From: Planctomycetota bacterium
GTDB taxonomy: Bacteria; Planctomycetota; UBA1135; GCA-002748355
Reading direction: 5' to 3'
NCBI GenBank assembly: GCA_020638795.1
Contig: JACKHW010000001.1
Location: 186,001-250,000 of the forward strand
DNA: 64,000 nucleotides
This document shows, piece after piece, positions 43,639 to 52,642 of the stretch; positions within the stretch are counted from its first letter, which is position 1, and each line of letters begins with the position of its first letter. The position numbers were made by a program, and so were the translations under genes. The notes below the pieces were generated by a model. It made no database searches and was not told the origin of the DNA. It saw nothing but the letters and a program-made list of their open reading frames with translations.

Positions 43639-43853
43639 CGTGCCTCGGTTTCGGTTGGTATCGTGCCGGGAGAGTCGAGTGAAGAGGCCTCGTCCTGCTC
43701 CGCATCGCGGGGCAAGAGATCCTCCTCGAGAGGAAGGAGTGCCAATCGATCGGCGTGCTCGTGGTCGCGATTGCGGGTGCTACCCACGAAGAGCAACACA
43801 CCGATACCCGCCAGGACCAGGCTGCAGAACACCAGCAGCGGAATCACGTCCAT
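43635..43853 (-). CDS. ccoS: cbb3 oxidase maturation protein CcoS
   Basis: This 72-residue protein begins MDVIPLLVFCSLVLAGIGVL, a single membrane helix close to the N-terminus as in CcoS/FixS, followed by a charged tail. CcoS is needed for cofactor insertion into CcoN. It overlaps the end of ccoI by 10 nt and the ccoNO start by 4 nt. The acidic tail (PLEEDLLPRDAEQDEA) is longer than in many CcoS proteins. Confidence 0.82.
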   Translation of the reverse strand: MDVIPLLVFCSLVLAGIGVLLFVGSTRNRDHEHADRLALLPLEEDLLPRDAEQDEASSLDSPGTIPTETEAR

Positions 43854-46363
43854 GCGGAGCGACCTCCGGCCGCAGGCGGCTTCGTCGTCGTCGGGCGGGG
43901 ATCGTCTGGCATTCGGCGCGCGTCGATTCGGGAAACACGCCGACCGAGCAAGCCTCGTGCCTCGACCTTGTCGCTGCGTCGAGTCACCGCCGGTGCATGT
44001 CGGCGCAGGCGCCAAATCGTGTGGGTGACCAACAATATCGAACTCACGGGCATGACGATCGCGCAAACGAGGGGGCTCATGCGACCTTGGAAGCTCAGCA
44101 CGAGTACGAATGCGTTGTAGAGTCCGGCGAGCGTGAGATTGGTCCTCACAACCCTGCGAAACTCCGTCGCAAGGCTGAGAGTCGCGAGCACGGCGCCGGA
44201 TCCTATTCCGCAGTAGTAGAAGTCGCAGCGCGCGGGGAGCACCGGGCGGTCTACTGCGGGCGTGCCCGCGCAGAACGCGGCTTCGAGGGCGGGACCGTCG
44301 TTGAGGCCATCCCCGAGCATCAGCGAATCGTCGTGATCGTGTTCGCGGACGATGCGGGCCTTGTCCTCGGGTGACAGTTCCCCGAGTGCGCGTTCGTCCT
44401 CGAAGCCGAGGCGCTTCGCGGCCGTGGCGACGCGTGCCTTCTGATCGCCACTCAGCAGCCAGCAATCGATGCCGAATGCGCGCAGTGCGGCGAGTTCGCG
44501 CGCGATACCGGGCCGGTCTTCCTCCTCGAACGCGTAGCCGATCCGCGCGTGCCCATCGATCCCCAGCACTGTCCGGTCCCGAGGCAGTCGTGCGGCGTCG
44601 TGTGCGGCGGCGAACCCCGGTGCTCCGAGCCGCACGGTCTTACCATCGAGCCGCGCCTCGAGACCGGCGCCGGGGACCTCACGAACCGTGAGGTCGGTCA
44701 GGAATGAGGCCGTCACGTCGCCTCCATCCTCGTAGCGCGTGCGAATCGAAGTGCTGCGGGGATGGTTGGAGGACGACGCGAGGGTGAATGCGAGACTGCG
44801 GTCGAGGGGCGTGCCGTCGCGATCCGGAAGAGCGCGCAGCTTGCCCCAAGTCAACGTACCGGTCTTGTCGAAGAACACGCGCTTCACGTGCACGGCTTTC
44901 GCGAGCAGGCTCTTCGTGCGCACGAAGATACCCGCGTTGCGCAAGCGCGCGAGAGCGAGGTCGAACGCGAGTGGAGTCGCGAGCCCGAGCGCGCACGGGC
45001 AGGTCACGACGAGGACCGCTGTGACTACCGACAGGATGCGTGAGGGATCGAGGAATGCCCACGTGATCGCCGCAGAACTTGCTGCCAGCAGAACGAGCAC
45101 GACGTAGACGCGTTCCAGGCGTGCCCAACCCGCGCCGCGAGAGCCGAGTTCTTCGCGATCGCTCTGTGGTGTCCGCAGGAGGGCGAGAAGCCCCGATTCC
45201 TCGACGGTCTCGATCGCGCGCACGCGGACTGCTCGCTGTTCGGCGAGAAAGGCGCCGGCAGGCACCGAGGCATCGCGTGCGTAGGTCTCGGGTTCGGATT
45301 CGCCACGGATCCAGTCGAGCGAGAAGCGCGCATCGTCGTACTCGAGCCGGCTACTGACCGGAACGAGGTCTCCTGCGGCGAGTAGCAACTCGTCGCCTGG
45401 GGCGATGTCGAGGATGGGGATCTGCTCGATCTTGCCGTCCCGAATGCGGCGGGCTCGAAAATGCTCGGCTCCGTCGTTCTCGAGCAGCCATTGTCGATTC
45501 CGCGCGACTGCGCGTTCCTGCACGTAGCGGCCGACGAGCATCAAGGCGACGAAGATCGTGACCGTGTCGAAGTAGCCGGAGCTACCGAGTGCGAAGAACT
45601 CGATTACGGACGATGCGTAGGCGAGCACGATGCCGAGCGAGATCGGAAGGTCGAGGTGCAGGACTCGACGACGGATACCCGCGAGCGCACCGCGGAAGAA
45701 CACGGGCCCGCCGACGACGACTGCCGCACTCGCGATCGCGAGCGAGAGATAACGAAAGAGGTCGTCGATCGCGGCGTCTTTGCGATCGAGGCCGAAGTAG
45801 TGCGAGAACGCGAACATCATCGCGTTCATCGCGAGCGCGACGCAGACGCCGAGGCGAATCAGGAGGCCGCGCGAAGAGTCGGCATCGCGACGATCGGCCC
45901 GGGCAGGACCGACGCGATATCCGAGACTTTCGACATCACGAATCCACTCCGCGACGTCGAAGCGGTCGTGCTCGAAGACCAGTGTCGCCGTGCCGAGCGC
46001 CGGATTGACACGCACGTCGAGCGCGCCCGCGCGGCGTCGCCAGAGTTCCTGGAGCACCCAAACACACGCCGCGCAGTGGATGCCTTGGATGTCGACTTCG
46101 AGACGCGACTTCGAATCGTCGATCCGTGCCTTGGTCCGAGCTTCGTCGAGCCAATCGTGTCGGGCGGGAACCGGCGCTTCACCCACCGCGCGCGAGTCTC
46201 CGCCGCCGAGGTCGTAGAAACGATCGAGACCTCGGTCGTGGAGAATCGTCCATACGGCCTTGCAACCGCGACAGCAGAAGTCGTCTCCGCGGCCCGGCGG
46301 CACCGGGTCGCCACAATGTCGACACGGCGCAGTCCGCGCGTTGTCGTGCGCGCGAGTACTCAT
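43844..46363 (-). CDS. ccoI: Copper-exporting P1B-type ATPase CcoI/FixI
   Basis: This 839-residue copper pump supplies the cbb3 CuB site. An N-terminal Cys-rich unit (CRHCGDPVPPGRGDDFCCRG) typical of FixI/CcoI is followed by an HMA domain with GIHCAACVWVLQE. The ATPase core then has TCPCALGLATP in the ion channel, DKTGTLTWGK for phosphorylation, and GDGLNDGPALEAA in the hinge. Its ATG overlaps the stop of the SafE-like gene. The C-terminal 40 residues (from VTRRSDKVEARGL) are basic and not part of the pump fold. Confidence 0.95.
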   Translation of the reverse strand: MSTRAHDNARTAPCRHCGDPVPPGRGDDFCCRGCKAVWTILHDRGLDRFYDLGGGDSRAVGEAPVPARHDWLDEARTKARIDDSKSRLEVDIQGIHCAACVWVLQELWRRRAGALDVRVNPALGTATLVFEHDRFDVAEWIRDVESLGYRVGPARADRRDADSSRGLLIRLGVCVALAMNAMMFAFSHYFGLDRKDAAIDDLFRYLSLAIASAAVVVGGPVFFRGALAGIRRRVLHLDLPISLGIVLAYASSVIEFFALGSSGYFDTVTIFVALMLVGRYVQERAVARNRQWLLENDGAEHFRARRIRDGKIEQIPILDIAPGDELLLAAGDLVPVSSRLEYDDARFSLDWIRGESEPETYARDASVPAGAFLAEQRAVRVRAIETVEESGLLALLRTPQSDREELGSRGAGWARLERVYVVLVLLAASSAAITWAFLDPSRILSVVTAVLVVTCPCALGLATPLAFDLALARLRNAGIFVRTKSLLAKAVHVKRVFFDKTGTLTWGKLRALPDRDGTPLDRSLAFTLASSSNHPRSTSIRTRYEDGGDVTASFLTDLTVREVPGAGLEARLDGKTVRLGAPGFAAAHDAARLPRDRTVLGIDGHARIGYAFEEEDRPGIARELAALRAFGIDCWLLSGDQKARVATAAKRLGFEDERALGELSPEDKARIVREHDHDDSLMLGDGLNDGPALEAAFCAGTPAVDRPVLPARCDFYYCGIGSGAVLATLSLATEFRRVVRTNLTLAGLYNAFVLVLSFQGRMSPLVCAIVMPVSSILLVTHTIWRLRRHAPAVTRRSDKVEARGLLGRRVSRIDARRMPDDPRPTTTKPPAAGGRSAWT

Positions 46364-47040
46364 GTGGGACAGCAGCTTGCGTCCTGCAGCGTTTGCAGTC
46401 CACGCCAGAAGAGGACGACCGCGGCGACGAGCATCATCACGCGCGACACGTGGACGAAACCGCGTGGCCCGAGCCGCGTCCTCAGGCGATCGATCTGGGT
46501 CTGCGCCAAGGCGAGCACCGGGAGACTGCCGATCGCGAACCCGATCAGAGTCACGGCTCCGAGAGTCGAATCGCCGCTCACGACCGCGGTGCCGTAAACC
46601 GTCATCGACAGGCCACAAGGCAGTAGCGGCGTGAGGGCGCCAACGACGAAGCTGCGGACAGCTGGAGAAAAACGTTCGGCCTTGGCGAGCCCTGCCCGCA
46701 CGAGGCGGCCGAACCCCGATTTGCCGAGAGGGATCTTCAGGAATCGTTCGAGCCCCGCCGCGCCGAGCGCCAAGAAGATCGCCAATGTGATCAGGACCCA
46801 AGCGACGGACTTCCCGAGGCCTTCCGGCAGAAAGATCTCGCCTGCTGCGCCGCAGACGAAGCCGACGATCGCGTAGGCACCGAGGCGCCCCGTGTGATAG
46901 AGCGCGACGTTTCGTCCTCGCTTTCCGCCGCGCGTCGCGAAGACGAGCGCGAGCGGCCCGCACATGCCGGCACAATGGAGGCTGTTCATCGCGCCGAACG
47001 CGATGCTCGCGATGAGAACTTCCGAAACGCCTCCGCTCAC
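46360..47040 (-). CDS. SafE/DsbD-type membrane protein linked to cbb3 assembly
   Basis: This 226-residue protein has about six membrane helices and the paired Cys/Pro motifs of the DsbD_2/SafE family: MNSLHCAGMCGPLALVF and GALTPLLPCGLSMTVYG. Members next to ccoI are thought to handle copper or thiol redox during oxidase assembly. GTG 47040 follows GAGG by about 8 nt. It is the first gene of the cco operon and overlaps ccoI by 4 nt. The last residues (DASCCPT) carry a vicinal Cys pair. Confidence 0.85.
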   Translation of the reverse strand: MSGGVSEVLIASIAFGAMNSLHCAGMCGPLALVFATRGGKRGRNVALYHTGRLGAYAIVGFVCGAAGEIFLPEGLGKSVAWVLITLAIFLALGAAGLERFLKIPLGKSGFGRLVRAGLAKAERFSPAVRSFVVGALTPLLPCGLSMTVYGTAVVSGDSTLGAVTLIGFAIGSLPVLALAQTQIDRLRTRLGPRGFVHVSRVMMLVAAVVLFWRGLQTLQDASCCPT

Positions 47041-47117
47041 GCTGCACACCTCAAGGCACGGGACCAGCCGTCGTGCACCCTGGCGTTCGCTCGCGCCGGC
47101 GTGCAAGCTCTCCCTGC

Positions 47118-48230
47118 ATGCACCGGCCCGACGAGACACACAAGAGGCGAACAGAGGTCTCGCGTGAGCTGGGTCAGTTCACCGATTCCCTCGTCGACCC
47201 GATCCTGTCGATCGATACGCAGGGGACCATACTGACCGCGAACCCACCGGTCGAGCGGGTGTTCGGGTGGACGCGCGAGCAGCTCATCGGGGATCACATC
47301 TCGGTCCTCATGGCGGAACCGTTCCGGAGTGAACACGACGACTACGTGCAACGGTTTCTCGACACGGGGGAACGCCGTGCGATCGGCCGGGTGCGACAAG
47401 TGCTCGCTCGGCACAAGGACGGGCACGAATTCGCCTGCGAGTTGTCCGTGTCGGTCGTCGAGGTCGATGGTGTGGCGCGCTTCTACGGGATCGTGCGCGA
47501 TGTGAGTGACCGCGAGCGGCTGCTCGAGCGCGTGGCCCAGGTCGAACGTCTTGCCGCCGTGGGCGAACTCGCGGCGGGGGTGGCCCATGAGGTCAATAAC
47601 CCGGTCAACACGATCATCAACTGCGCGAAGCTGATGAAATCCGGCGACGACGATCCGCAACTCGTCGACGACATCATCGACGAGGGACTTCGGATCGCGA
47701 TGATCGTGCGCGACCTGCTCGACTTGTCGCGACAGCACGACGACGATTTTGCGCCCGTCGATCTCGAACACGTCGTGCGGCGAACGCTCGCGTTGCTCGA
47801 ATCGCGCTTCGCGAAGGATGCAATCGCCGTCGAAGTCGAGATCGCCGATGGACTCGCCAAGATTCACGGACGGGCGCACCAAATGCAGCAGGTACTCACC
47901 AATCTGCTTTTGAATGCTCGCGACGCACTCCTCGGGGCGAAGTGTGATCGTGCGCGTGTCGTGTCGGTGCGGTTGCGAAACGTCGGTCCGGATCGCGTCG
48001 AGATCCGAGTTCATGACAATGGAGTCGGGATCGAAGAGCACGATCTCGAGCGCATCTTCCGCCCGTTCTACTCCAAGAAACTCGCGAACGGTGGGACAGG
48101 CCTCGGGCTCGCTGTGAGTCGCGGCATCATCCACGGCCACGGCGGCAGTATCGCCGCTCACAGCCGCATCGGTGAGTACGCCGAGTTCGTGATCGCGCTG
48201 CCGACGTTCGGGACGTCCTCGTCTGGCTGA
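47118..48230 (+). CDS. PAS-domain histidine kinase, NtrB-like
   Basis: This 370-residue soluble kinase has a PAS domain (about residues 20-135; DPILSIDTQGTILTANPPVE, FYGIVRDVSDRERLLE). The H box is HEVNNPVNTIINCAKLMK and the ATPase boxes are VLTNLLLNARDALLG, VHDNGVGIEEHDLERIFRPF and GGTGLGLAVSRGIIHGHGG. It lacks membrane segments. It is divergent from the cco operon with a 77-bp gap. The sigma-54 response regulator at 48.9-50.3 kb is the likely partner, although on the opposite strand. Confidence 0.92.
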   Translation: MHRPDETHKRRTEVSRELGQFTDSLVDPILSIDTQGTILTANPPVERVFGWTREQLIGDHISVLMAEPFRSEHDDYVQRFLDTGERRAIGRVRQVLARHKDGHEFACELSVSVVEVDGVARFYGIVRDVSDRERLLERVAQVERLAAVGELAAGVAHEVNNPVNTIINCAKLMKSGDDDPQLVDDIIDEGLRIAMIVRDLLDLSRQHDDDFAPVDLEHVVRRTLALLESRFAKDAIAVEVEIADGLAKIHGRAHQMQQVLTNLLLNARDALLGAKCDRARVVSVRLRNVGPDRVEIRVHDNGVGIEEHDLERIFRPFYSKKLANGGTGLGLAVSRGIIHGHGGSIAAHSRIGEYAEFVIALPTFGTSSSG

Positions 48231-48232
48231 CG

Positions 48233-48730
48233 TCACGCCTTCTGCCCCCCCGTACGCGTGAGCGGCATGGACACGACGGGAAACTCGTCACTGTCGAGCA
48301 AGGCGCGGGTTTCCACGTCGGTCCCACGCAGCCAATGGTCGGCCGTGACCACGAGTTTGCAGCCATGCAACGAGGCGCGTTTGCGCACACAGAGGGCGTA
48401 GTCGGTCGCGAACTCGACGTCGAAACACGTCGACACGGGGAACCGCACTCGGGAGCGGAGGAGCTCGAGCGCGGCCCAGGCCTTGGCGAGTTGCTCCGCG
48501 AGCGTGGGCTCGAGGGAGATGCGGTCGATCAACCACTTGCCGCGCAGCGCCTTCGGGTTCTCGGTGACGACGAGTAGGACGCAGATCGGCAGCTCGAGGC
48601 GCTCCGCGAGACGGACGACGGCCGCGGCTTCTCGGCCCGACTCCGGAACGGGACGCTGTAACGCATAGAGAAGGCACGCGTGCCCTGTTATGCGTCCTGG
48701 ATCCGCGTCTGCATTCCCGGTGGTCGGCAT
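48233..48730 (-). CDS. Hypothetical protein, possible universal-stress-like fold
   Basis: This 165-residue protein has strands and helices in an order like a nucleotide-binding alpha/beta domain (ACLLYALQRPVPESGREAAA, LPICVLLVVTENPKALRG, GCKLVVTADHWLRGTDVETR). No clear family motif is visible, so the universal-stress-protein idea is only a guess. ATG 48730 is chosen; the frame is open 13 codons further. It lies 179 bp downstream of the sigma-54 regulator on the same strand and ends 2 bp from the kinase stop. Confidence 0.65.
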   Translation of the reverse strand: MPTTGNADADPGRITGHACLLYALQRPVPESGREAAAVVRLAERLELPICVLLVVTENPKALRGKWLIDRISLEPTLAEQLAKAWAALELLRSRVRFPVSTCFDVEFATDYALCVRKRASLHGCKLVVTADHWLRGTDVETRALLDSDEFPVVSMPLTRTGGQKA

Positions 48731-48909
48731 GTGCGCGCCGCAGCGCAACCTGTGTGCCACTACGGGCACGGCCCGCGACCCCCGCCGCTATGGGGCTCCC
48801 GCGTTCGAGGAGGGCGCGCTTCGCATCCGCGGACTCGCAGGTGCGAGAGACGGCTATCGCGCTTCTGCGAATGCCGCTACCCCCGTGTCGAGTCGGCGGG
48901 GCGTGTGGC

Positions 48910-50334
48910 TCAACTCCCGTTCTTCAGGCCGAGCTTCTCGAGCCGGCGATAGAGCGTCGCTTGGGACAGTCCGAGGGTCTCGGCGGCGCGCTCCCGATTG
49001 CCGTCACAACCCTCGAGAGTCTTGCGGATGTAGTTGCGTTCGAAGTCCTCGACTGCGGTGCGCAGGTCTTTCGGCGCCTCGGTCTCGGCGGGTGCGTTCG
49101 ACCCTCGCATGATCAAGTCCGACACGCCGATCTGATCGCCGTCGAGCAGGATCAGGGCGCGTTCGAGCACGTTGGCGAGTTCGCGCACGTTGCCGGGCCA
49201 GTCGTATTCTCGTAGGACCTCGAGTGCTTCGGCGGTGAGTACAGGCGTGGGGCGGCCGCGACGAGAGCACGATCTCGTGAGAAGGTAGTCGGCGAGCAGG
49301 GGCACGTCTTCTCGGCGTTCCCGAAGCGGTGGAACGTGGATTTGGAGCACGTCGAGCCGATAGCGGAGGTCCTCGCGGAACTTGCCGTCGCGCACGAGCT
49401 CATCGAGGTCGCGATGTGTGGCGCAGAGGATGCGTGCGTTGAATCGCACGGGGCGATCGCTTCCGAGCGGAAGCACCTCACGCATCTCCATCGCGCGCAG
49501 GAGTTTCGCTTGCAGCTGAAGAGGCATCTCGCCGATCTCGTCGAGGAAGACCGTTCCGTTGGCTGCAGACCGGAGGAGACCTTCGCGCTTCGCCGCGGCG
49601 CCCGTGAACGCTCCGCGCTCGTGTCCGAACAGCTCGCTCTCGATCATGGCTTCGGGCAACGCGGCGACGTTGATCGACAGCATGACGTCGTCACCGTTCT
49701 TCGACGCAGCGTGGATGGCGCGTGCGACGACGTCCTTGCCAGCACCAGTCTCCCCAGTGATCAAAACGGTCGCATCCGTTTGCGCTGCGCGTTCGATCCA
49801 TTCGCGAATGACCTCTGCAGCATGCGACACGCCCAAGAAACCGTCCTGGAGCGGCTTTGCGAGCGCGCGGCGCAGGCACGCGTTCTCGGCGACGAGATGA
49901 CGGTGTTCGAAGAGTCGCTCGAGCTTGCGAACGATCTCATCGAAGAAGAGCGGCTTGAGGACATAGTCCTGCGCGCCCGCGCGCAACGCCTCGACTGCCG
50001 TCTCGAGACTTCCGTGACCGGTCATGACGATCGCGGGCATGTCAGGCTGCAGGCGCAGGGCCCGACCGATCAGCTCGATGCCGTCGATCCCTGGCAGTCT
50101 CAGATCGGTCAACAGTGCATCGATCGGGCGTTTCTCCAGCGCAGCGATCGCGGACTCCGCCGTTCCGTGATCGTCGACATCGAATCCGGCGGCCATCAGG
50201 TGCTTCTTGAGGATGCGACGTTGTCGATCCTCGTCCTCGACGACCATGATGACTGGATCCGTCAAGTCTGCAGCGTCGCGGTGTGCCAGCCCGTCGGGGC
50301 TCGATCGATGGGATTCGCTGGCTGCGGAATGCAT
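48910..50334 (-). CDS. Sigma-54-dependent response regulator, NtrC family
   Basis: This 474-residue regulator has a receiver domain (Asp77 in DALLTDLRLPGIDG; Lys127 in DYVLKPLFF). An AAA+ activator domain follows with Walker A GETGAGKD (194-201), the sigma-54 contact loop GAFTGA (241-246) and the ELFGHERGAFTG region. A FIS-type helix-turn-helix ends the protein (NRERAAETLGLSQATLYRRL). It activates sigma-54 promoters on phosphorylation, probably by the neighbouring PAS kinase. Its targets are not known. Confidence 0.94.
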   Translation of the reverse strand: MHSAASESHRSSPDGLAHRDAADLTDPVIMVVEDEDRQRRILKKHLMAAGFDVDDHGTAESAIAALEKRPIDALLTDLRLPGIDGIELIGRALRLQPDMPAIVMTGHGSLETAVEALRAGAQDYVLKPLFFDEIVRKLERLFEHRHLVAENACLRRALAKPLQDGFLGVSHAAEVIREWIERAAQTDATVLITGETGAGKDVVARAIHAASKNGDDVMLSINVAALPEAMIESELFGHERGAFTGAAAKREGLLRSAANGTVFLDEIGEMPLQLQAKLLRAMEMREVLPLGSDRPVRFNARILCATHRDLDELVRDGKFREDLRYRLDVLQIHVPPLRERREDVPLLADYLLTRSCSRRGRPTPVLTAEALEVLREYDWPGNVRELANVLERALILLDGDQIGVSDLIMRGSNAPAETEAPKDLRTAVEDFERNYIRKTLEGCDGNRERAAETLGLSQATLYRRLEKLGLKNGS

Positions 50335-50378
50335 TGTCCCGAGGATAGCAGCGTGTGGAACAACTCGGACAGTTCGCG

Positions 50379-51620
50379 TCAGCTGCGATAGTTCGCGTTG
50401 ATTCGCACGTAGTCCGCGCTGAGGTCACAGGTGTAGTAGACCGATTCACAAGCGCCACGACCGAGTTCGGCCCACAGGACCACCGGGTCGAGCCTCAGAG
50501 CCGCTGCTGCGGTGGGTTCACGATCAGGGTGGGGTGTGTCGTCCTCGAAAAGGCAGGCGTCGCCGATGCCGACGCGCAGGCGTCGTGTGTCCAAGTCGGC
50601 GCCCGAGCGACCGACTGCTGCGACGATACGACCCCAGTTGGGGTCGTTGCCGTGAACGGCGGTGCGTACGAGCATGCTCGTCGCGATCGCGCGTGCGCAG
50701 AGATCGGCATCGTGATCGGAAGCCGCGCCGCGAACGCGCACTTCGATCAAGCGAGTCGCACCTTCTCCATCACGAGCGATGCGTTTGGCGAGATCGATCG
50801 AGATGTCTGTCAGCGCAACGAGGCCCGCGTGCGCCGTGTCGTCGAAGTCGAGCGGTTTCTCGCTGCGGCGTCCACTCGACCAGGCGAGTACCGAATCGTT
50901 GGTGGACGTGTCGCCATCGACATCGATTCGGTGAAAGCTCTGCTGCACGGCGGAGCGCAATGCGATTGCCGTCGAATCGCCGAGCATCAGATCCGTGAAC
51001 ACGAACCCGAGCATGGTCGCCATCTGTGGGTGGATCATGCCCGATCCCTTGGCGAGCCCGACCATCGAGCCGAACGCGCCATCTCGCAGAGGGATCCGGC
51101 GCGAACTGACCTTGGGCACGAGGTCCGTGGTCAGGATCGCGCGCGACGCGTGTTCGAGTGCGTCCGGTGTCGCTGCAAGGGATTCGTAGAGCCCTGGCAA
51201 GGACCGTTCGATCGCCGGCATGTTGAGCCGTTTCCCGATGACGCCGGTCGAGAAGACCAGAACCTCACGGGGATCACACTGGACGAGTTCGGCGACCCAG
51301 CGTGCGCACGTCGCGGCATCCTCGTCGCCACCCTGCCCCGTGCATGCATTGGCGCAACCCGCATTGACGAGAATCGCGCGCACGCGGCCACCCGTGAGTC
51401 GAAGGTGTTCGCGGGACATGGCCACGGGCGAGGCGACGACTCGATTGGTCGTGAACACCGCGGCCGCGGGGTAGGCGTCGTCGGCGACTGCCAACCACAA
51501 ATCGAGGCGCGCACCCTTCGCGAGACCCGCATCGGTGCTCGAGAAGCGAAAGCCATTGGGGGGCGTGGGGCGGGCCGCCTGCGTGTCGTCCTGTTCGTGT
51601 TCCAAGGGATCAGACCTCAT
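50379..51620 (-). CDS. argJ: Ornithine acetyltransferase / glutamate N-acetyltransferase
   Basis: This 413-residue enzyme recycles the acetyl group between N-acetylornithine and glutamate in arginine synthesis. It is an Ntn hydrolase that cleaves itself; the site is in GSGMIHPQMATML, with Thr202 as the new N-terminal nucleophile. Other motifs are LVNAGCANACTGQGG and VFSTGVIGKRL. The oxyanion region carries CANACTG as usual. The start overlaps the upstream acetyltransferase by 11 nt. HPQM replaces the commoner APNM before the cleavage site. Confidence 0.94.
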   Translation of the reverse strand: MRSDPLEHEQDDTQAARPTPPNGFRFSSTDAGLAKGARLDLWLAVADDAYPAAAVFTTNRVVASPVAMSREHLRLTGGRVRAILVNAGCANACTGQGGDEDAATCARWVAELVQCDPREVLVFSTGVIGKRLNMPAIERSLPGLYESLAATPDALEHASRAILTTDLVPKVSSRRIPLRDGAFGSMVGLAKGSGMIHPQMATMLGFVFTDLMLGDSTAIALRSAVQQSFHRIDVDGDTSTNDSVLAWSSGRRSEKPLDFDDTAHAGLVALTDISIDLAKRIARDGEGATRLIEVRVRGAASDHDADLCARAIATSMLVRTAVHGNDPNWGRIVAAVGRSGADLDTRRLRVGIGDACLFEDDTPHPDREPTAAAALRLDPVVLWAELGRGACESVYYTCDLSADYVRINANYRS

Positions 51621-52203
51621 GTCCTTCGGGGTCGAGCATGCGAGGCTCGACGCGATGGGGGCCGCCGATCGTGCGCGGAAGCGGGCGCGACAGTGGACCG
51701 GTCTCGGGGAAGGTGCCGTCGACCTTGCGCAGTTCTTTCACCATCGCGATTTCGTCGCAGGCATTGAACTTCGGGCAGTTCATGCAGTCGGCGAACACCT
51801 TGTGCGGCAGCTCCGCGTGTTCGACGTGTCGAAACCCGAGGCGCTCGAAGAAGCCGGGCACGTACGTGAAGGCGAAAACGCGCGGCACGAGCAAGTCGTG
51901 CGCATCGGTCAAGAGTTGCTCCGCGAGGGCGCGGCCCGTGCCGCGTCCCTTCTCCGTGGGGCGAACGGCGATGGATCGGATCTCGGCGAGATCGCCCCAC
52001 ACGACGTGCAGCGCGCCACAACCCACGACGACGCCGTCGCGTTCGGCGACCCGGAACGCCCGGATGCCTTCGTAGACCGATAACGGCGAACGCGGCAGCA
52101 TCTCCTGCAAGTTCGCCCACGCGTTGATGATCTCGAGGATCTGCGGGACGTCGCGAACGTTCGCATGCCGGATGCGCGCCGGTGCGGACACCTCTTCCTT
52201 CAT
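51610..52203 (-). CDS. argA: GNAT-type N-acetylglutamate synthase, ArgA-like
   Basis: This 197-residue GNAT protein is predicted to acetylate glutamate, the first step of arginine synthesis. The acetyl-CoA site reads SIAVRPTEKGRGTGRALAEQ. Downstream lies YVPGFFERLGFRHVE. A Cys motif, C-x2-C-x4-C (DCMNCPKFNACDEIAM), follows, as in short ArgA-type enzymes that lack the kinase domain. A tail of about 45 residues follows. It overlaps argJ, which supports arginine rather than generic acetylation. No clear Shine-Dalgarno sequence precedes ATG 52203. Confidence 0.82.
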   Translation of the reverse strand: MKEEVSAPARIRHANVRDVPQILEIINAWANLQEMLPRSPLSVYEGIRAFRVAERDGVVVGCGALHVVWGDLAEIRSIAVRPTEKGRGTGRALAEQLLTDAHDLLVPRVFAFTYVPGFFERLGFRHVEHAELPHKVFADCMNCPKFNACDEIAMVKELRKVDGTFPETGPLSRPLPRTIGGPHRVEPRMLDPEGHEV

Positions 52204-52322
52204 GGCGCGGAGTCTAGCACTACTTTGTCGGATTCCCGCGCCCCGCTCGTGCTGCGGTGTCCGTGCTGTCCGTTTCGTTGCCGTGCTGTCCCTTCCCTCG
52301 CTGTCCCCTCGCTTCCCTTGAT

Positions 52323-52362
52323 GTCCCTTCCCTCGGCTCGAGCTCCGAGAAGCGCGGGGGCG
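52323..52362 (+). repeat. Inverted-repeat unit A (partner near 54.4 kb)
   Basis: CTTCCCTCGGCTCGAGCTCC and the following GAGAAGCGCGGGG match the reverse complement of about 54410-54443 with two mismatches over about 32 bp. Together with unit B it brackets the transposase island. Confidence 0.65.
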
Positions 52363-52374
52363 GGCCTGCCGCCG

Positions 52375-52445
52375 GCTCTCGTCGCCCTCGCGCCGGTCGC
52401 CCCCCGCGATACTGATGTCACGCGGCGACCGACCGACGCGAGAGC
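52375..52445 (+). repeat. Long imperfect palindrome upstream of the Y1 transposase
   Basis: Outer arms GCTCTCG (52375-52381) and CGAGAGC (52439-52445) enclose inner arms CGGTCGCC (52394-52401) and GGCGACCG (52424-52431). The layout, a big palindrome next to a Y1/RAYT gene, matches REP-type elements that such proteins recognise. Confidence 0.6.
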
Positions 52446-52449
52446 ATTG

Positions 52450-52481
52450 GAGAGGCGCGGGGCAGGCGGGAGGGGCCGTCC
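52450..52481 (+). repeat. Inverted-repeat unit B (partner near 54.4 kb)
   Basis: GAGAGGCGCGGGGCAGG and the following CGGGAGGGGCCGTCC match the reverse complement of about 54390-54420 with one mismatch over about 31 bp. Confidence 0.65.
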
Positions 52482-52642
52482 AAAGTTGACGGCGCAGCGA
52501 TCGAAACGCACATCCAACTTCGCGTATTCGATCGTTGCTTTCATGGCAGTGTGCGGTAGCATGCTTCGAACACATGTGCTGAATCAAAAGACACGTCGGT
52601 AGTCGCTTCCAATCTGTGGTGGCTCCACGCTAGGAACGCAGG

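Larger units (their letters stand above)
52204..52642. other. Palindrome-rich, REP-like intergenic region
   Basis: About 440 bp upstream of the Y1 transposase. It has C/T-rich near-repeats (CTGTCCCTTCCCTCG-like at about 52283-52335), a long imperfect palindrome (52375-52445) and two segments that recur inverted near 54.4 kb. No gene is evident. Confidence 0.65.
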
